This document shows, piece by piece, positions 1 through 5,283 of a stretch of DNA of 5,759 nucleotides (the first letter of the stretch is position 1; the number at the start of each line of letters is the position of its first letter). The stretch is from positions 1 through 5,759 of the forward strand of contig JAJYRY010000070.1 of NCBI GenBank assembly GCA_021793855.1, in the 5' to 3' direction. Below the pieces are notes generated by a model. That model worked only from the letters and a program-made list of their open reading frames with translations, had not been told where the DNA came from and searched no databases. The DNA comes from Thermoplasmata archaeon (GTDB lineage: Archaea > Thermoplasmatota > Thermoplasmata > Thermoplasmatales > GCA-001856825). The position numbers and the translations under genes were made by a program.

Positions 1-708
1 AATGGTCTCATTACTAAATGACGTCGATTTAATCAAAGACCAGAAATTGCTGCCGTTTCCTCCTCCTATTCCAAGAGGCAGGTCATTTGTTCCTACTATC
101 GATGGGTACTGAGTGGAAGAGTTGTAGTGGTATCCTTTCATAGATGAAAGGGAGGGATGGTCTTGGAACGTCAGATTGCTTAGATGATGGTATCCGTATA
201 TCTTTGTCACGTTAAGGAAATTACCAGTAGGAAGAATGTAGAACGCAGGGTCGAAAGGTACGACTATAGATTGATAGGAGACCATGTCCGTAGAGTTTTC
301 ACTGTAGTAGTACGAGACCTCTGCTATGAAGGACGTCATCGCGCCCAGGTTTCCAGTGTGCATGAAGTAGGACGTCCAGTTATCTGCGAGGGAGTAGAAC
401 CCGTACGACAAGTTGGAGACCAAATCTCCGGTGGAATTCGTACTTCCGTTGAAGAGAGGTGCAACATATGTGAACGCCTGCAACCCGGTGCTTACGGAGG
501 GTGAAGGGTTTACGTAGATCTGAATGGATGCATAGAGAAACACTGCAGAGGTTGCATTAAGGCCTGAAGAGGAAGGTGCGACTGAAAGCACGAGTCCAGG
601 TCCCAGTTCCCCTGATGGCTGCAGTGAAGAGTGCTCATAAAGTCCTATCCCCAGAGACAAGGATGCAATCACTAAAATTACAACTACGACTACTACCGCT
701 CTATTCAC
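1..708 (-). CDS. Exported, sequon-rich surface protein of unknown function (C-terminus beyond window)
   Basis: The minus strand is open from position 708 to the left edge, giving 236 residues with no stop. The N-terminus has Asn-Arg followed by a hydrophobic stretch (about residues 4-23, VVVVVVILVIASLSLGIGL), which reads as a signal peptide or N-terminal membrane anchor; no lipobox cysteine is seen. The rest is rich in Ser, Thr, Tyr and Asn and has 11 N-X-S/T sequons (N51, 87, 91, 99, 110, 138, 166, 178, 196, 218, 233) and no cysteine, as expected for a glycosylated cell-surface protein of an archaeon without a rigid wall. The start chosen is GTG at 708: an in-frame stop lies at 730-732, a GAGG lies 8 bases upstream, and a TATA-like element is centred about 25 bases upstream. 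TTG at 714 is the alternative. I do not recognise a family. A substrate-binding, adhesin-like or secreted hydrolase-type protein is possible but unsupported. Confidence 0.8.
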   Translation of the reverse strand, partial: MNRAVVVVVVILVIASLSLGIGLYEHSSLQPSGELGPGLVLSVAPSSSGLNATSAVFLYASIQIYVNPSPSVSTGLQAFTYVAPLFNGSTNSTGDLVSNLSYGFYSLADNWTSYFMHTGNLGAMTSFIAEVSYYYSENSTDMVSYQSIVVPFDPAFYILPTGNFLNVTKIYGYHHLSNLTFQDHPSLSSMKGYHYNSSTQYPSIVGTNDLPLGIGGGNGSNFWSLIKSTSFSNETI

Positions 709-728
709 AAACAAATCCTCGAATTCGA

Positions 729-742
729 CTTAAAAGCTTTCT
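729..742 (-). promoter_or_regulatory. TATA/BRE-like element of the surface protein gene
   Basis: Read on the minus strand, AGAAAG (a purine-rich BRE-like segment, 737-742) is followed by CTTTTAAG (729-736). The TATA-like centre lies about 25 bases before the GTG at 708, matching the spacing seen before the other genes here. This suggests that the transcript begins at or very near the start codon, although a GAGG at 717-720 could also serve as a ribosome binding site. Confidence 0.5.
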
Positions 743-843
743 GTAGAAAAAAAACAAAATTGTTACAACGTCTCTAACCAGTGGAGGGCAATCTTGACTA
801 TGAATTGTTTCTATGTTCTAAATTGCGAAGAGTTGACAAGAAC

Positions 844-853
844 CTTTTTTTAA
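844..853 (+). promoter_or_regulatory. TATA-like element of valS
   Basis: CTTTTTTTAA is preceded by a purine-rich ACAAGAAC (BRE-like) and is centred about 25 bases before the ATG at 874. No Shine-Dalgarno sequence lies between it and the ATG, so a leaderless transcript is the simplest reading. Confidence 0.55.
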
Positions 854-873
854 TTCAAGGCTATCTGAACTAA

Positions 874-3498
874 ATGCCACACGACTTCAGAGAGAGTGAA
901 AAGAAGTGGAGCAACTTCTGGAACGAGGAGAGGGTATTCCAGTACGACTTCAATTCCAGTAAACCCACATACAGCATCGATACACCCCCAAGGTATGCAT
1001 CCGGAAAGATGCACATAGGGCATGCGTTCCACTATTCCCACATCGACATGGTTGCGAAGTACCATAAGATAAAAGGGGAAGAGGTGTTCTTCCCGCTCTG
1101 TTTTGACGTTAACGGAATGCCGATTGAGGTCAACGTTGAGAAGAAGTACGGTATCAAGATGAGGGAATATGATAGGCAGGAATTCGTAAAACTTTGCGAG
1201 GAGTTTGCCGAGGGGAACATACAAGCGATGATTGGCCAGTTCCAATCCCTGGGCATAACAGCCGATCCTTCTCTTTACTACAGGACTAACTCTGAGATGT
1301 ACAGGAAGTACACCCAAATTTCATTTATTAGGATGTTTGAGAAGGGGATCGCTTACAAGGGCAGCCATCCCGTCAACTGGTGTCCGCGTTGCGAAACAGC
1401 AATCGCAGAATCAGAGATCGTGTATGAGGAGCGCGACGTTCCCCTTAATGATATAAAATTCAAGGGAGAGGGCGCCGAACTCATCATATCTACCACAAGA
1501 CCGGAGCTGATAGCTGCTTGTGTTGCGATTGCGGTAAATCCGAAGGATGAACGATATACCCGCTTGGTGGGCAAGCAGGTAAAACTCCCTATTTTTGGAA
1601 AGTCAGTTCCGATAATCACGGATGAAGATGTCTTGACGGATTTCGGAACAGGAGCAGAAATGATTTGTTCCGTGGGTGATAAGGCCGACCTGAAAATGAT
1701 CTACAAACACTCACTCCCCTTCCTCAAGAGCATAGATGAGCGGGGAAAGTTGACAGAGATAGCTGGAAAATATTCTGGTCTTCAAACTAAGGACGTAAAG
1801 AAGAAAATTATCGAAGACCTAAAGTTGTCAGGAGACTTTGTTTCAAGCACAACAATCAAACAGAATGTCGGTACCTGCTGGCGGTGCGGAACACCCCTAG
1901 AATACCTGCAGAAGGAACAGTGGTTTGTCAGGTCGATGGATTCCAAGGATGACCTCAAGAAGTGGTCGGAAAAGCTGGAATGGCACCCGTTGTTCATGAA
2001 GAAGAGATTGGACGATTGGATAGACTCGCTATCGTGGGACTGGGTGGTCTCAAGGCAGAGATACTTCGCTACACCCATTCCTGTCTGGGAGTGCGACAAT
2101 GGTCACCAGGTAGTCGCTAAAGAAGAGCAGTGCTATGTCGATCCGCTCATAGATCCCCCGCCGGTGAAGGACTGTCCCACCTGTCACCTTCCCCTTAAGG
2201 GATCCGAAGAGGTATTTGATACCTGGATGGATTCATCTATCTCACCGTTGTTCAATACTTTCTACGCACGAGACGAAAAACTGTTCTCAAAACTCTATCC
2301 TATGTCCCTGAGGCCTCAGGGGCAGGACATCATAAGGACATGGGCTTACTACAGTGTGCTGAGGGGAAATCTTCTGACAGGCCAGAACCCATGGAAGGAA
2401 ATAATGGTCGACGGAAACATCATGGCTCCGGATGGACGTCCGATGCACGCATCGTGGGGAAACGTCGTGGATCCAAATATTCTGTTAGAGAAGTACGGGG
2501 CGGACGCATTCAGGTATTTCACAGCCTCGTGCTCGCTTGGGGAGGACACCGCATTTAGGGAGAGGGATCTGGTCAGAGGTCAAAGACTGATGAACAAGAT
2601 CTATAACCTCGTGAGTTTCCTCGAATTTTACAGGGGAAAACAAACAGAGAATGACGAGATGAGACCAGCAGACCACTGGATAATCAGACAGATGAATTCT
2701 GCAATAAAGGAAGTGAGCAGCGCCATGAATGACTTCGAATTTGACCGGGCATTACGGCTCGCTGAAGCGTTCATCTGGCACGATCTGGCTGATAATTACG
2801 TTGAGATAATCAAGCACAGGATTAACGGCTACAAGACTTATGAAACGGCATACCGTGTCCTCCTGTCTTCAATAATAATGATCTCACCCATATTCCCATT
2901 CATAGCTGAGGATTCCTACCAGAGGCTCTTCAGAGAGAGGGAGCAGAAGAGGAGTGTTTTCGATCTGCAAATTCCTGACACATCCCCGTACGACGTAAGG
3001 AAAGCTCAGATCGGTGAAACCACTGTAGAAGCGATCTCGATGATGAGAGACTTAAAAGTCAAAGAGAAAATTCCTCTGTCTAACGAATTATCGGAAATAT
3101 CAATAATAACAACCACAAATGCCTTGATAACTGGCCAGTCAGGAAAAAATATGCCAGCGGACAGGAATCCTCAGTTAGCTTCCGGTGTTGCAATAGTTGA
3201 CGAAGATGATGTCATGGGAACATTAAGAGCCAGAGAGCTTCATTATCCAATGACTTGGAAAATTGTAGAGAGGATTGAATCTATTAGATTGACGCCTGAA
3301 TTATATTCGACGCTAAGAGAAAGGGCGGAAGATTTCATAAGGAAGATCAGAGAAGATCCCTCGCATATTGCAGATCAATACGTGGAGTTTGAAGGAAGGA
3401 AGATCGAAACAAGAGAATTGATAGTGACAAGATCGTACTCAGTTCAGGGAATGAACGTGAACTGTGGGAAAGGATTCTGCGTATCAGTGTCAAAATGA
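874..3498 (+). CDS. valS: Valyl-tRNA synthetase, archaeal type
   Basis: This cytoplasmic class I synthetase attaches valine to tRNA-Val using ATP and edits mischarged threonine. The 874 residues are complete for the family. In order: a Rossmann catalytic core with HIGH at 47-50; a CPRC pair (170, 173); the CP1 editing domain, with TTRPEL at 207-212 and GDKAD at 268-272; a CWRC pair (335, 338); the catalytic return with a WDWVVSRQRY signature; and a likely zinc knuckle (C407, H411, C434, C437). The anticodon-binding helical domain spans about 600-740, followed by a diverged C-terminal domain. The KMSKS loop reads PMHAS (523-527), an unusual loss of both lysines. The choice of valine over isoleucine rests on archaeal ValRS-like phrases (TRPELIAACVAIAV, MICSVGDKAD, RLDDWIDSLSWDW). 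The start is fixed by an in-frame TAA immediately before the ATG. The next gene begins 34 bases downstream on the same strand. Confidence 0.95.
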   Translation: MPHDFRESEKKWSNFWNEERVFQYDFNSSKPTYSIDTPPRYASGKMHIGHAFHYSHIDMVAKYHKIKGEEVFFPLCFDVNGMPIEVNVEKKYGIKMREYDRQEFVKLCEEFAEGNIQAMIGQFQSLGITADPSLYYRTNSEMYRKYTQISFIRMFEKGIAYKGSHPVNWCPRCETAIAESEIVYEERDVPLNDIKFKGEGAELIISTTRPELIAACVAIAVNPKDERYTRLVGKQVKLPIFGKSVPIITDEDVLTDFGTGAEMICSVGDKADLKMIYKHSLPFLKSIDERGKLTEIAGKYSGLQTKDVKKKIIEDLKLSGDFVSSTTIKQNVGTCWRCGTPLEYLQKEQWFVRSMDSKDDLKKWSEKLEWHPLFMKKRLDDWIDSLSWDWVVSRQRYFATPIPVWECDNGHQVVAKEEQCYVDPLIDPPPVKDCPTCHLPLKGSEEVFDTWMDSSISPLFNTFYARDEKLFSKLYPMSLRPQGQDIIRTWAYYSVLRGNLLTGQNPWKEIMVDGNIMAPDGRPMHASWGNVVDPNILLEKYGADAFRYFTASCSLGEDTAFRERDLVRGQRLMNKIYNLVSFLEFYRGKQTENDEMRPADHWIIRQMNSAIKEVSSAMNDFEFDRALRLAEAFIWHDLADNYVEIIKHRINGYKTYETAYRVLLSSIIMISPIFPFIAEDSYQRLFREREQKRSVFDLQIPDTSPYDVRKAQIGETTVEAISMMRDLKVKEKIPLSNELSEISIITTTNALITGQSGKNMPADRNPQLASGVAIVDEDDVMGTLRARELHYPMTWKIVERIESIRLTPELYSTLRERAEDFIRKIREDPSHIADQYVEFEGRKIETRELIVTRSYSVQGMNVNCGKGFCVSVSK

Positions 3499-3505
3499 CA
3501 AGTGA

Positions 3506-3512
3506 TTTATTT
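3506..3512 (+). promoter_or_regulatory. TATA-like element of the zinc-ribbon gene
   Basis: TTTATTT lies in the 34-base gap after valS, centred 24 bases before the GTG at 3533. It has the same leaderless spacing as the other promoters here, but the match is weaker, and read-through from valS is equally possible. Confidence 0.35.
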
Positions 3513-3532
3513 GTAGAAAGATTGTCTATTCA

Positions 3533-3907
3533 GTGGCAAAAAGACCCAGCGATGCTGAACTCATCTTCAACGTCTTGACCATCCTGAGGAAGAACGGGGA
3601 GATCGTGGGTGAAATAAAATTCCTAGATTTTCTCAAAAGCAGGAAAATTAGCGCATCGCCAAAAAGGTTCCGGAAGCTGATATTTGAGATTCCTGAAATA
3701 GACGTTTCCGTGAAATACTCAAGCAAGAAGTTCGCATCTCTGGACAAGTGCCCCGTGTGCAGCTCAAAACTAACAACGATACGGGGTGTAAACCTCGAAG
3801 GAAAGAGGAAAATTATTGGCTACAAATGCGAGAAGTGCGGGTACAACTCAACCAGGGACGGGAAACCATATATATATACGTTCAGATTAAAGAATCATGA
3901 TCTCTGA
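3533..3907 (+). CDS. Small winged-helix-like plus zinc-ribbon protein
   Basis: The product is a 124-residue basic protein. Residues about 8-66 look like a helical, winged-helix-type DNA-binding region (AELIFNVLTILRKNGEIVGE, then LDFLKSRK and PKRFRKLIFEI). The C-terminal half is a zinc ribbon with CPVC at 73-76 and CEKC at 99-102, separated by a basic hairpin. The closing YIYTFRLKN looks like a final beta strand. This layout fits small archaeal transcription- or translation-associated regulators, but I do not recognise a named family and no ligand or target is visible. The start is GTG: it is the first start codon after an in-frame TGA (3503-3505), and there is no internal ATG. It follows valS by 34 bases and overlaps the PPC gene by 11 bases, so co-expression and possibly translational coupling are likely. 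Function is inferred only from architecture. Confidence 0.8.
   Translation: MAKRPSDAELIFNVLTILRKNGEIVGEIKFLDFLKSRKISASPKRFRKLIFEIPEIDVSVKYSSKKFASLDKCPVCSSKLTTIRGVNLEGKRKIIGYKCEKCGYNSTRDGKPYIYTFRLKNHDL
3868..3878 (+). promoter_or_regulatory. Intragenic TATA box for the PPC-domain gene
   Basis: ATATATATATA lies within the last codons of the zinc-ribbon gene, preceded by GGGAAACC (a BRE-like segment). It is centred 24 bases before the ATG at 3897. It is the strongest TATA match in the window and predicts a transcript starting at or next to that ATG, independent of the upstream genes. The sequence also encodes PYIYT in the upstream protein, so coding constraint may explain part of it. Confidence 0.55.
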
Positions 3908-4313
3908 CATTGAAAAGAATTACATCGTAGTCAAGATTGAAAAGGGGGAGGATGTTGGAGAATCAATCACCAAGGTTCTCGATGATTATGGTATCTTTTC
4001 CGGTCTGGTTGAGTTCGGAATAGGAATGATAAGAGACTTGGAGATTGGATACTGGAATGGAAAGGAGTATGAGAAAGCACTGCTCCAGTCACCAGGAGAG
4101 GTTGTCTCTTTCCACGGGAGTATATCGAGCAACGAACCAAGGCTCCACATCCATGTATCAGTGGCGTTAAGTGATCACTCGTTAAGTGGAGGGCACTTCT
4201 TTTCCGGAACTGCTGACCCGCTCATGGAGGTTCACATTCTGAAGCTGGAAGAAATTGTTCTGAAGAGAGCCCTGAACAAGAAGACTGGTTTAAAGGAACT
4301 GATGATAGAATAG
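3897..4313 (+). CDS. PPC (DUF296, PD1-like DNA-binding) domain protein
   Basis: The product is a 138-residue single-domain protein matching the PPC/DUF296 family, found in bacteria and archaea as stand-alone trimers and in plants fused to AT-hooks. Visible hallmarks are the N-terminal strand (YIVVKIEKGEDV), the GxVEFGIGMIRDLEIGYW segment, SFHGSIS (71-77), PRLHIHVSVAL (81-91) and GGHFFSGTADPLMEVHI (98-114). The histidines at 84, 86 and 100 form the conserved cluster of the family, which has been suggested to hold a metal ion in some members. The prokaryotic role is not settled; DNA binding is often annotated, but this protein has no AT-hook. The start is the first ATG after an in-frame TAA (3888-3890). 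The gene overlaps the zinc-ribbon gene by 11 bases in another frame and has its own TATA element. The family call is firm and the function is not. Confidence 0.9.
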   Translation: MISDIEKNYIVVKIEKGEDVGESITKVLDDYGIFSGLVEFGIGMIRDLEIGYWNGKEYEKALLQSPGEVVSFHGSISSNEPRLHIHVSVALSDHSLSGGHFFSGTADPLMEVHILKLEEIVLKRALNKKTGLKELMIE

Positions 4314-4343
4314 GAGATCGTGGACCCTGGGAACAGCTACAGG

Positions 4344-4369
4344 TTGAAAAGCTCATATCATCTTTTCAA
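4344..4369. repeat. Inverted repeat, 8-bp arms
   Basis: TTGAAAAG (4344-4351) pairs perfectly with CTTTTCAA (4362-4369) around a 10-base loop, about 30 bases after the PPC stop codon. No long T-run follows directly, so it is not a classic intrinsic terminator. It could help 3' end formation or stability of the PPC transcript, or be chance in AT-rich sequence. Confidence 0.45.
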
Positions 4370-4381
4370 ACAGTCCTATAT

Positions 4382-4400
4382 TCGGTTGATGTAAAACCGA
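4382..4400. repeat. Inverted repeat, 6-bp arms
   Basis: TCGGTT (4382-4387) and AACCGA (4395-4400) enclose the 7-base loop GATGTAA, just downstream of the 8-bp hairpin. Two adjacent hairpins within 60 bases give mild support for a structured RNA, but each alone is short. Confidence 0.35.
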
Positions 4401-4425
4401 GACCGCATAATTCCGCTTTGCGATC

Positions 4426-4438
4426 ACAGTTCAACTGT
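4426..4438. promoter_or_regulatory. Palindrome ACAGTT-C-AACTGT, possible operator
   Basis: Two 6-base arms are separated by a single base, about 28 bases upstream of the TATA-like element of the membrane protein gene. The compact symmetry and position suit a dimeric regulator's binding site upstream of a promoter. A single occurrence in the window means this remains a guess. Confidence 0.3.
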
Positions 4439-4465
4439 TGCCATCCGCAGAATGCATCAAAATTC

Positions 4466-4481
4466 TTATAAATGATAAATA
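4466..4481 (+). promoter_or_regulatory. TATA-like elements of the membrane protein gene
   Basis: TTATAAAT (4466-4473) is preceded by CAAAATTC (BRE-like) and is centred about 36 bases before the ATG at 4506, predicting a leader of roughly 10 bases. The adjacent GATAAATA (4474-4481), centred about 28 bases before the ATG, would instead give a leaderless start. No Shine-Dalgarno sequence precedes the ATG. Confidence 0.5.
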
Positions 4482-4505
4482 GAACAACTTGATGTGTAAG
4501 CGCCC

Positions 4506-5015
4506 ATGAAATTTTCCATCAGAATTCCTCTCTGGGTTTCCATAATTGGATACCTTCTCTTCTTTGTAATGATAGTGGGTTTCACCGTTTTTCTTCCTTG
4601 GATAGTTCCGGTATCACTAATCATTGGGGCTTTCTTGATCGGATTGATTGCCTGGGGAATTCACAAGAGAGTGATGAACTGGCTCATGTTCATTGTGACG
4701 GTCTTAGTCGCATTCATATTCTTTTTCCTTGCGTCAAAGGGATTTGTATTATTTGTGGAAACGAACGTCCTTGGAAAAATCTTCCTGATAGCAGGGATTT
4801 CAGGCCTGGCGATCATATTTCTTGGGAGGGAAAATAGAGAAATAAGGGAATTCGAAAGATTCATAGGGTTTGAAAGTCCCCTGAAGGGACTCCGGAAGAA
4901 TAGCAAGTATGTGGCTGGGACTTTCTTTGACTTTAGAAGCGTCTGGTCTAAGATCTATCATCCAAATCCCAAGAGCAAACTCAGGGTAAAGAAGAAGAAA
5001 TTCTTCCAGAGGTAG
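4506..5015 (+). CDS. Four-helix integral membrane protein of unknown function
   Basis: The product is 169 residues, with four predicted membrane helices at about 9-30, 33-52, 58-78 and 88-106. These are separated by short loops, including the basic HKR at 53-55. A hydrophilic, strongly basic C-terminal tail follows (107-169), ending in KLRVKKKKFFQR. By the positive-inside rule, both termini should be cytoplasmic. The tail contains an acidic-basic stretch (RENREIREFERF) that may be amphipathic and lie on the membrane. I see no transporter, protease or enzyme motif and no cysteine, so the function is unknown. The start is the first ATG after an in-frame TAA at 4497-4499. The gene stands alone, with its own promoter upstream and a convergent neighbour downstream. 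Confidence 0.8.
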   Translation: MKFSIRIPLWVSIIGYLLFFVMIVGFTVFLPWIVPVSLIIGAFLIGLIAWGIHKRVMNWLMFIVTVLVAFIFFFLASKGFVLFVETNVLGKIFLIAGISGLAIIFLGRENREIREFERFIGFESPLKGLRKNSKYVAGTFFDFRSVWSKIYHPNPKSKLRVKKKKFFQR

Positions 5016-5038
5016 TTTGGAGCTCGGCTCATTGATTG

Positions 5039-5051
5039 CTTCTTTTCATTT
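5039..5051 (+). terminator. T-rich tract, probable terminator of the membrane protein gene
   Basis: CTTCTTTTCATTT starts 24 bases after the stop codon at 5015. Archaeal RNA polymerase stops at T-rich stretches without needing a hairpin, so this is a reasonable terminator. The call rests on composition alone. Confidence 0.35.
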
Positions 5052-5063
5052 AGATGGCGTTCC

Positions 5064-5070
5064 TATATAA
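5064..5070 (+). promoter_or_regulatory. Orphan TATATAA element
   Basis: TATATAA lies in the convergent intergenic region with no coding sequence downstream on the same strand. If it works as a TATA box, transcription would begin near 5093-5097 and run through the interleaved inverted repeats. Such motifs also arise by chance in AT-rich DNA. Confidence 0.2.
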
Positions 5071-5127
5071 CCTCGAATTAGAAACAACATACAAATTGGG
5101 CCACTTTAATTTCAGTTAAGATTGTAT

Positions 5128-5167
5128 TCTAGTGAAAGAGAACTCGTCTCCACGACTAGATCTTTCA
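5128..5167. repeat. Interleaved inverted repeats (pseudoknot-like or alternative hairpins)
   Basis: TCTAGT (5128-5133) is complementary to ACTAGA (5155-5160), and TGAAAGA (5133-5139) is complementary to TCTTTCA (5161-5167). The left arms are adjacent and so are the right arms, so the pairings cross each other, which is the order of an H-type pseudoknot or of two mutually exclusive hairpins. A small TCGT-CTCC-ACGA hairpin (5144-5155) lies inside. The arms are short enough to occur by chance. Confidence 0.35.
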
Positions 5168-5219
5168 GTTTCCCTTATTTGATCTCCGAGAATCCCCTCT
5201 ATTTCTCTTGATTATCAGT

Positions 5220-5226
5220 AAAAAAA
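5220..5226 (-). terminator. T7 tract on the minus strand, probable terminator of the phosphatase gene
   Basis: Seven As on the plus strand give a run of seven Ts in the minus-strand transcript, about 58 bases after the phosphatase stop codon. A T-run in this position is the usual archaeal termination signal. On the plus strand the same AT-rich segment could resemble a TATA box, but no gene follows it in that direction. Confidence 0.4.
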
Positions 5227-5283
5227 TATACATTGGAACACTAAGACAAATTTGCTATTGAACTTCGCCTGAGCAGCGTACCT

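Larger units (their letters stand above)
709..873. promoter_or_regulatory. Divergent intergenic promoter region between surface protein and valS
   Basis: This 165-base stretch separates two divergently transcribed genes and carries a TATA-like element for each, at its two ends. The middle (about 744-840) is AT-rich, with an A-tract at 747-754, but contains no reading frame of note and no strong inverted repeat. Short imperfect repeats of TTGAC (793-797 and 833-837) are visible but too short to call as operators. Confidence 0.6.
4314..4505. other. Intergenic region with hairpins and the membrane-protein promoter
   Basis: This 192-base non-coding stretch follows the PPC gene. It contains an 8-base-pair hairpin (4344-4369), a 6-base-pair hairpin (4382-4400), a short near-perfect palindrome (4426-4438) and, near its right end, TATA-like elements for the next gene. 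I find no tRNA fold and no convincing small reading frame. It may hold the 3' end and terminator of the upstream unit, an operator, or a small RNA; the sequence does not decide between these. Confidence 0.4.
5016..5283. other. Convergent intergenic region, possible terminators and structured RNA
   Basis: These 268 bases lie between the converging membrane protein and phosphatase genes. No reading frame longer than about 30 codons with a plausible start was found on the plus strand. The region holds a T-rich tract after the membrane protein gene (5039-5051), a TATATAA at 5064-5070, interleaved inverted repeats at 5128-5167, and an A7 tract at 5220-5226 (T7 on the minus strand). It may contain only terminators, or an orphan promoter with a small RNA. 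Confidence 0.4.

Noticed and set aside
184..504. A 106-codon plus-strand frame starting MMVSVYLCHV.
   Set aside because: It lies wholly antisense to the 236-residue open frame with signal peptide, sequons and promoter on the minus strand. Its composition (many Arg, Val and Glu codons complementary to Ser/Tyr/Asn-rich coding) fits a shadow, and it has no promoter or motif.
850..1317. A 155-codon minus-strand frame opposite the start of valS.
   Set aside because: It covers the HIGH-containing catalytic core of valS, which is unmistakably coding on the other strand, and the frame shows no family motif of its own.
874..3498. Isoleucyl-tRNA synthetase as the identity of the large enzyme, or a valS pseudogene because KMSKS is missing.
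   Set aside because: The editing-domain and post-CP1 signatures match archaeal ValRS better than IleRS. The gene is full length and uninterrupted, with all other catalytic and zinc motifs, so loss of function is not supported.
4386..4497. TTGATGT occurrences resembling the C box of archaeal C/D guide RNAs.
   Set aside because: They deviate from the RTGATGA consensus and no correctly spaced D box (CTGA) or internal D'/C' pair is present.
4598..4906. Overlapping plus- and minus-strand frames (79 and 81 codons) inside the membrane protein gene.
   Set aside because: The hydrophobic four-helix frame with its own promoter and fixed ATG explains this stretch; the other frames have no upstream signals.
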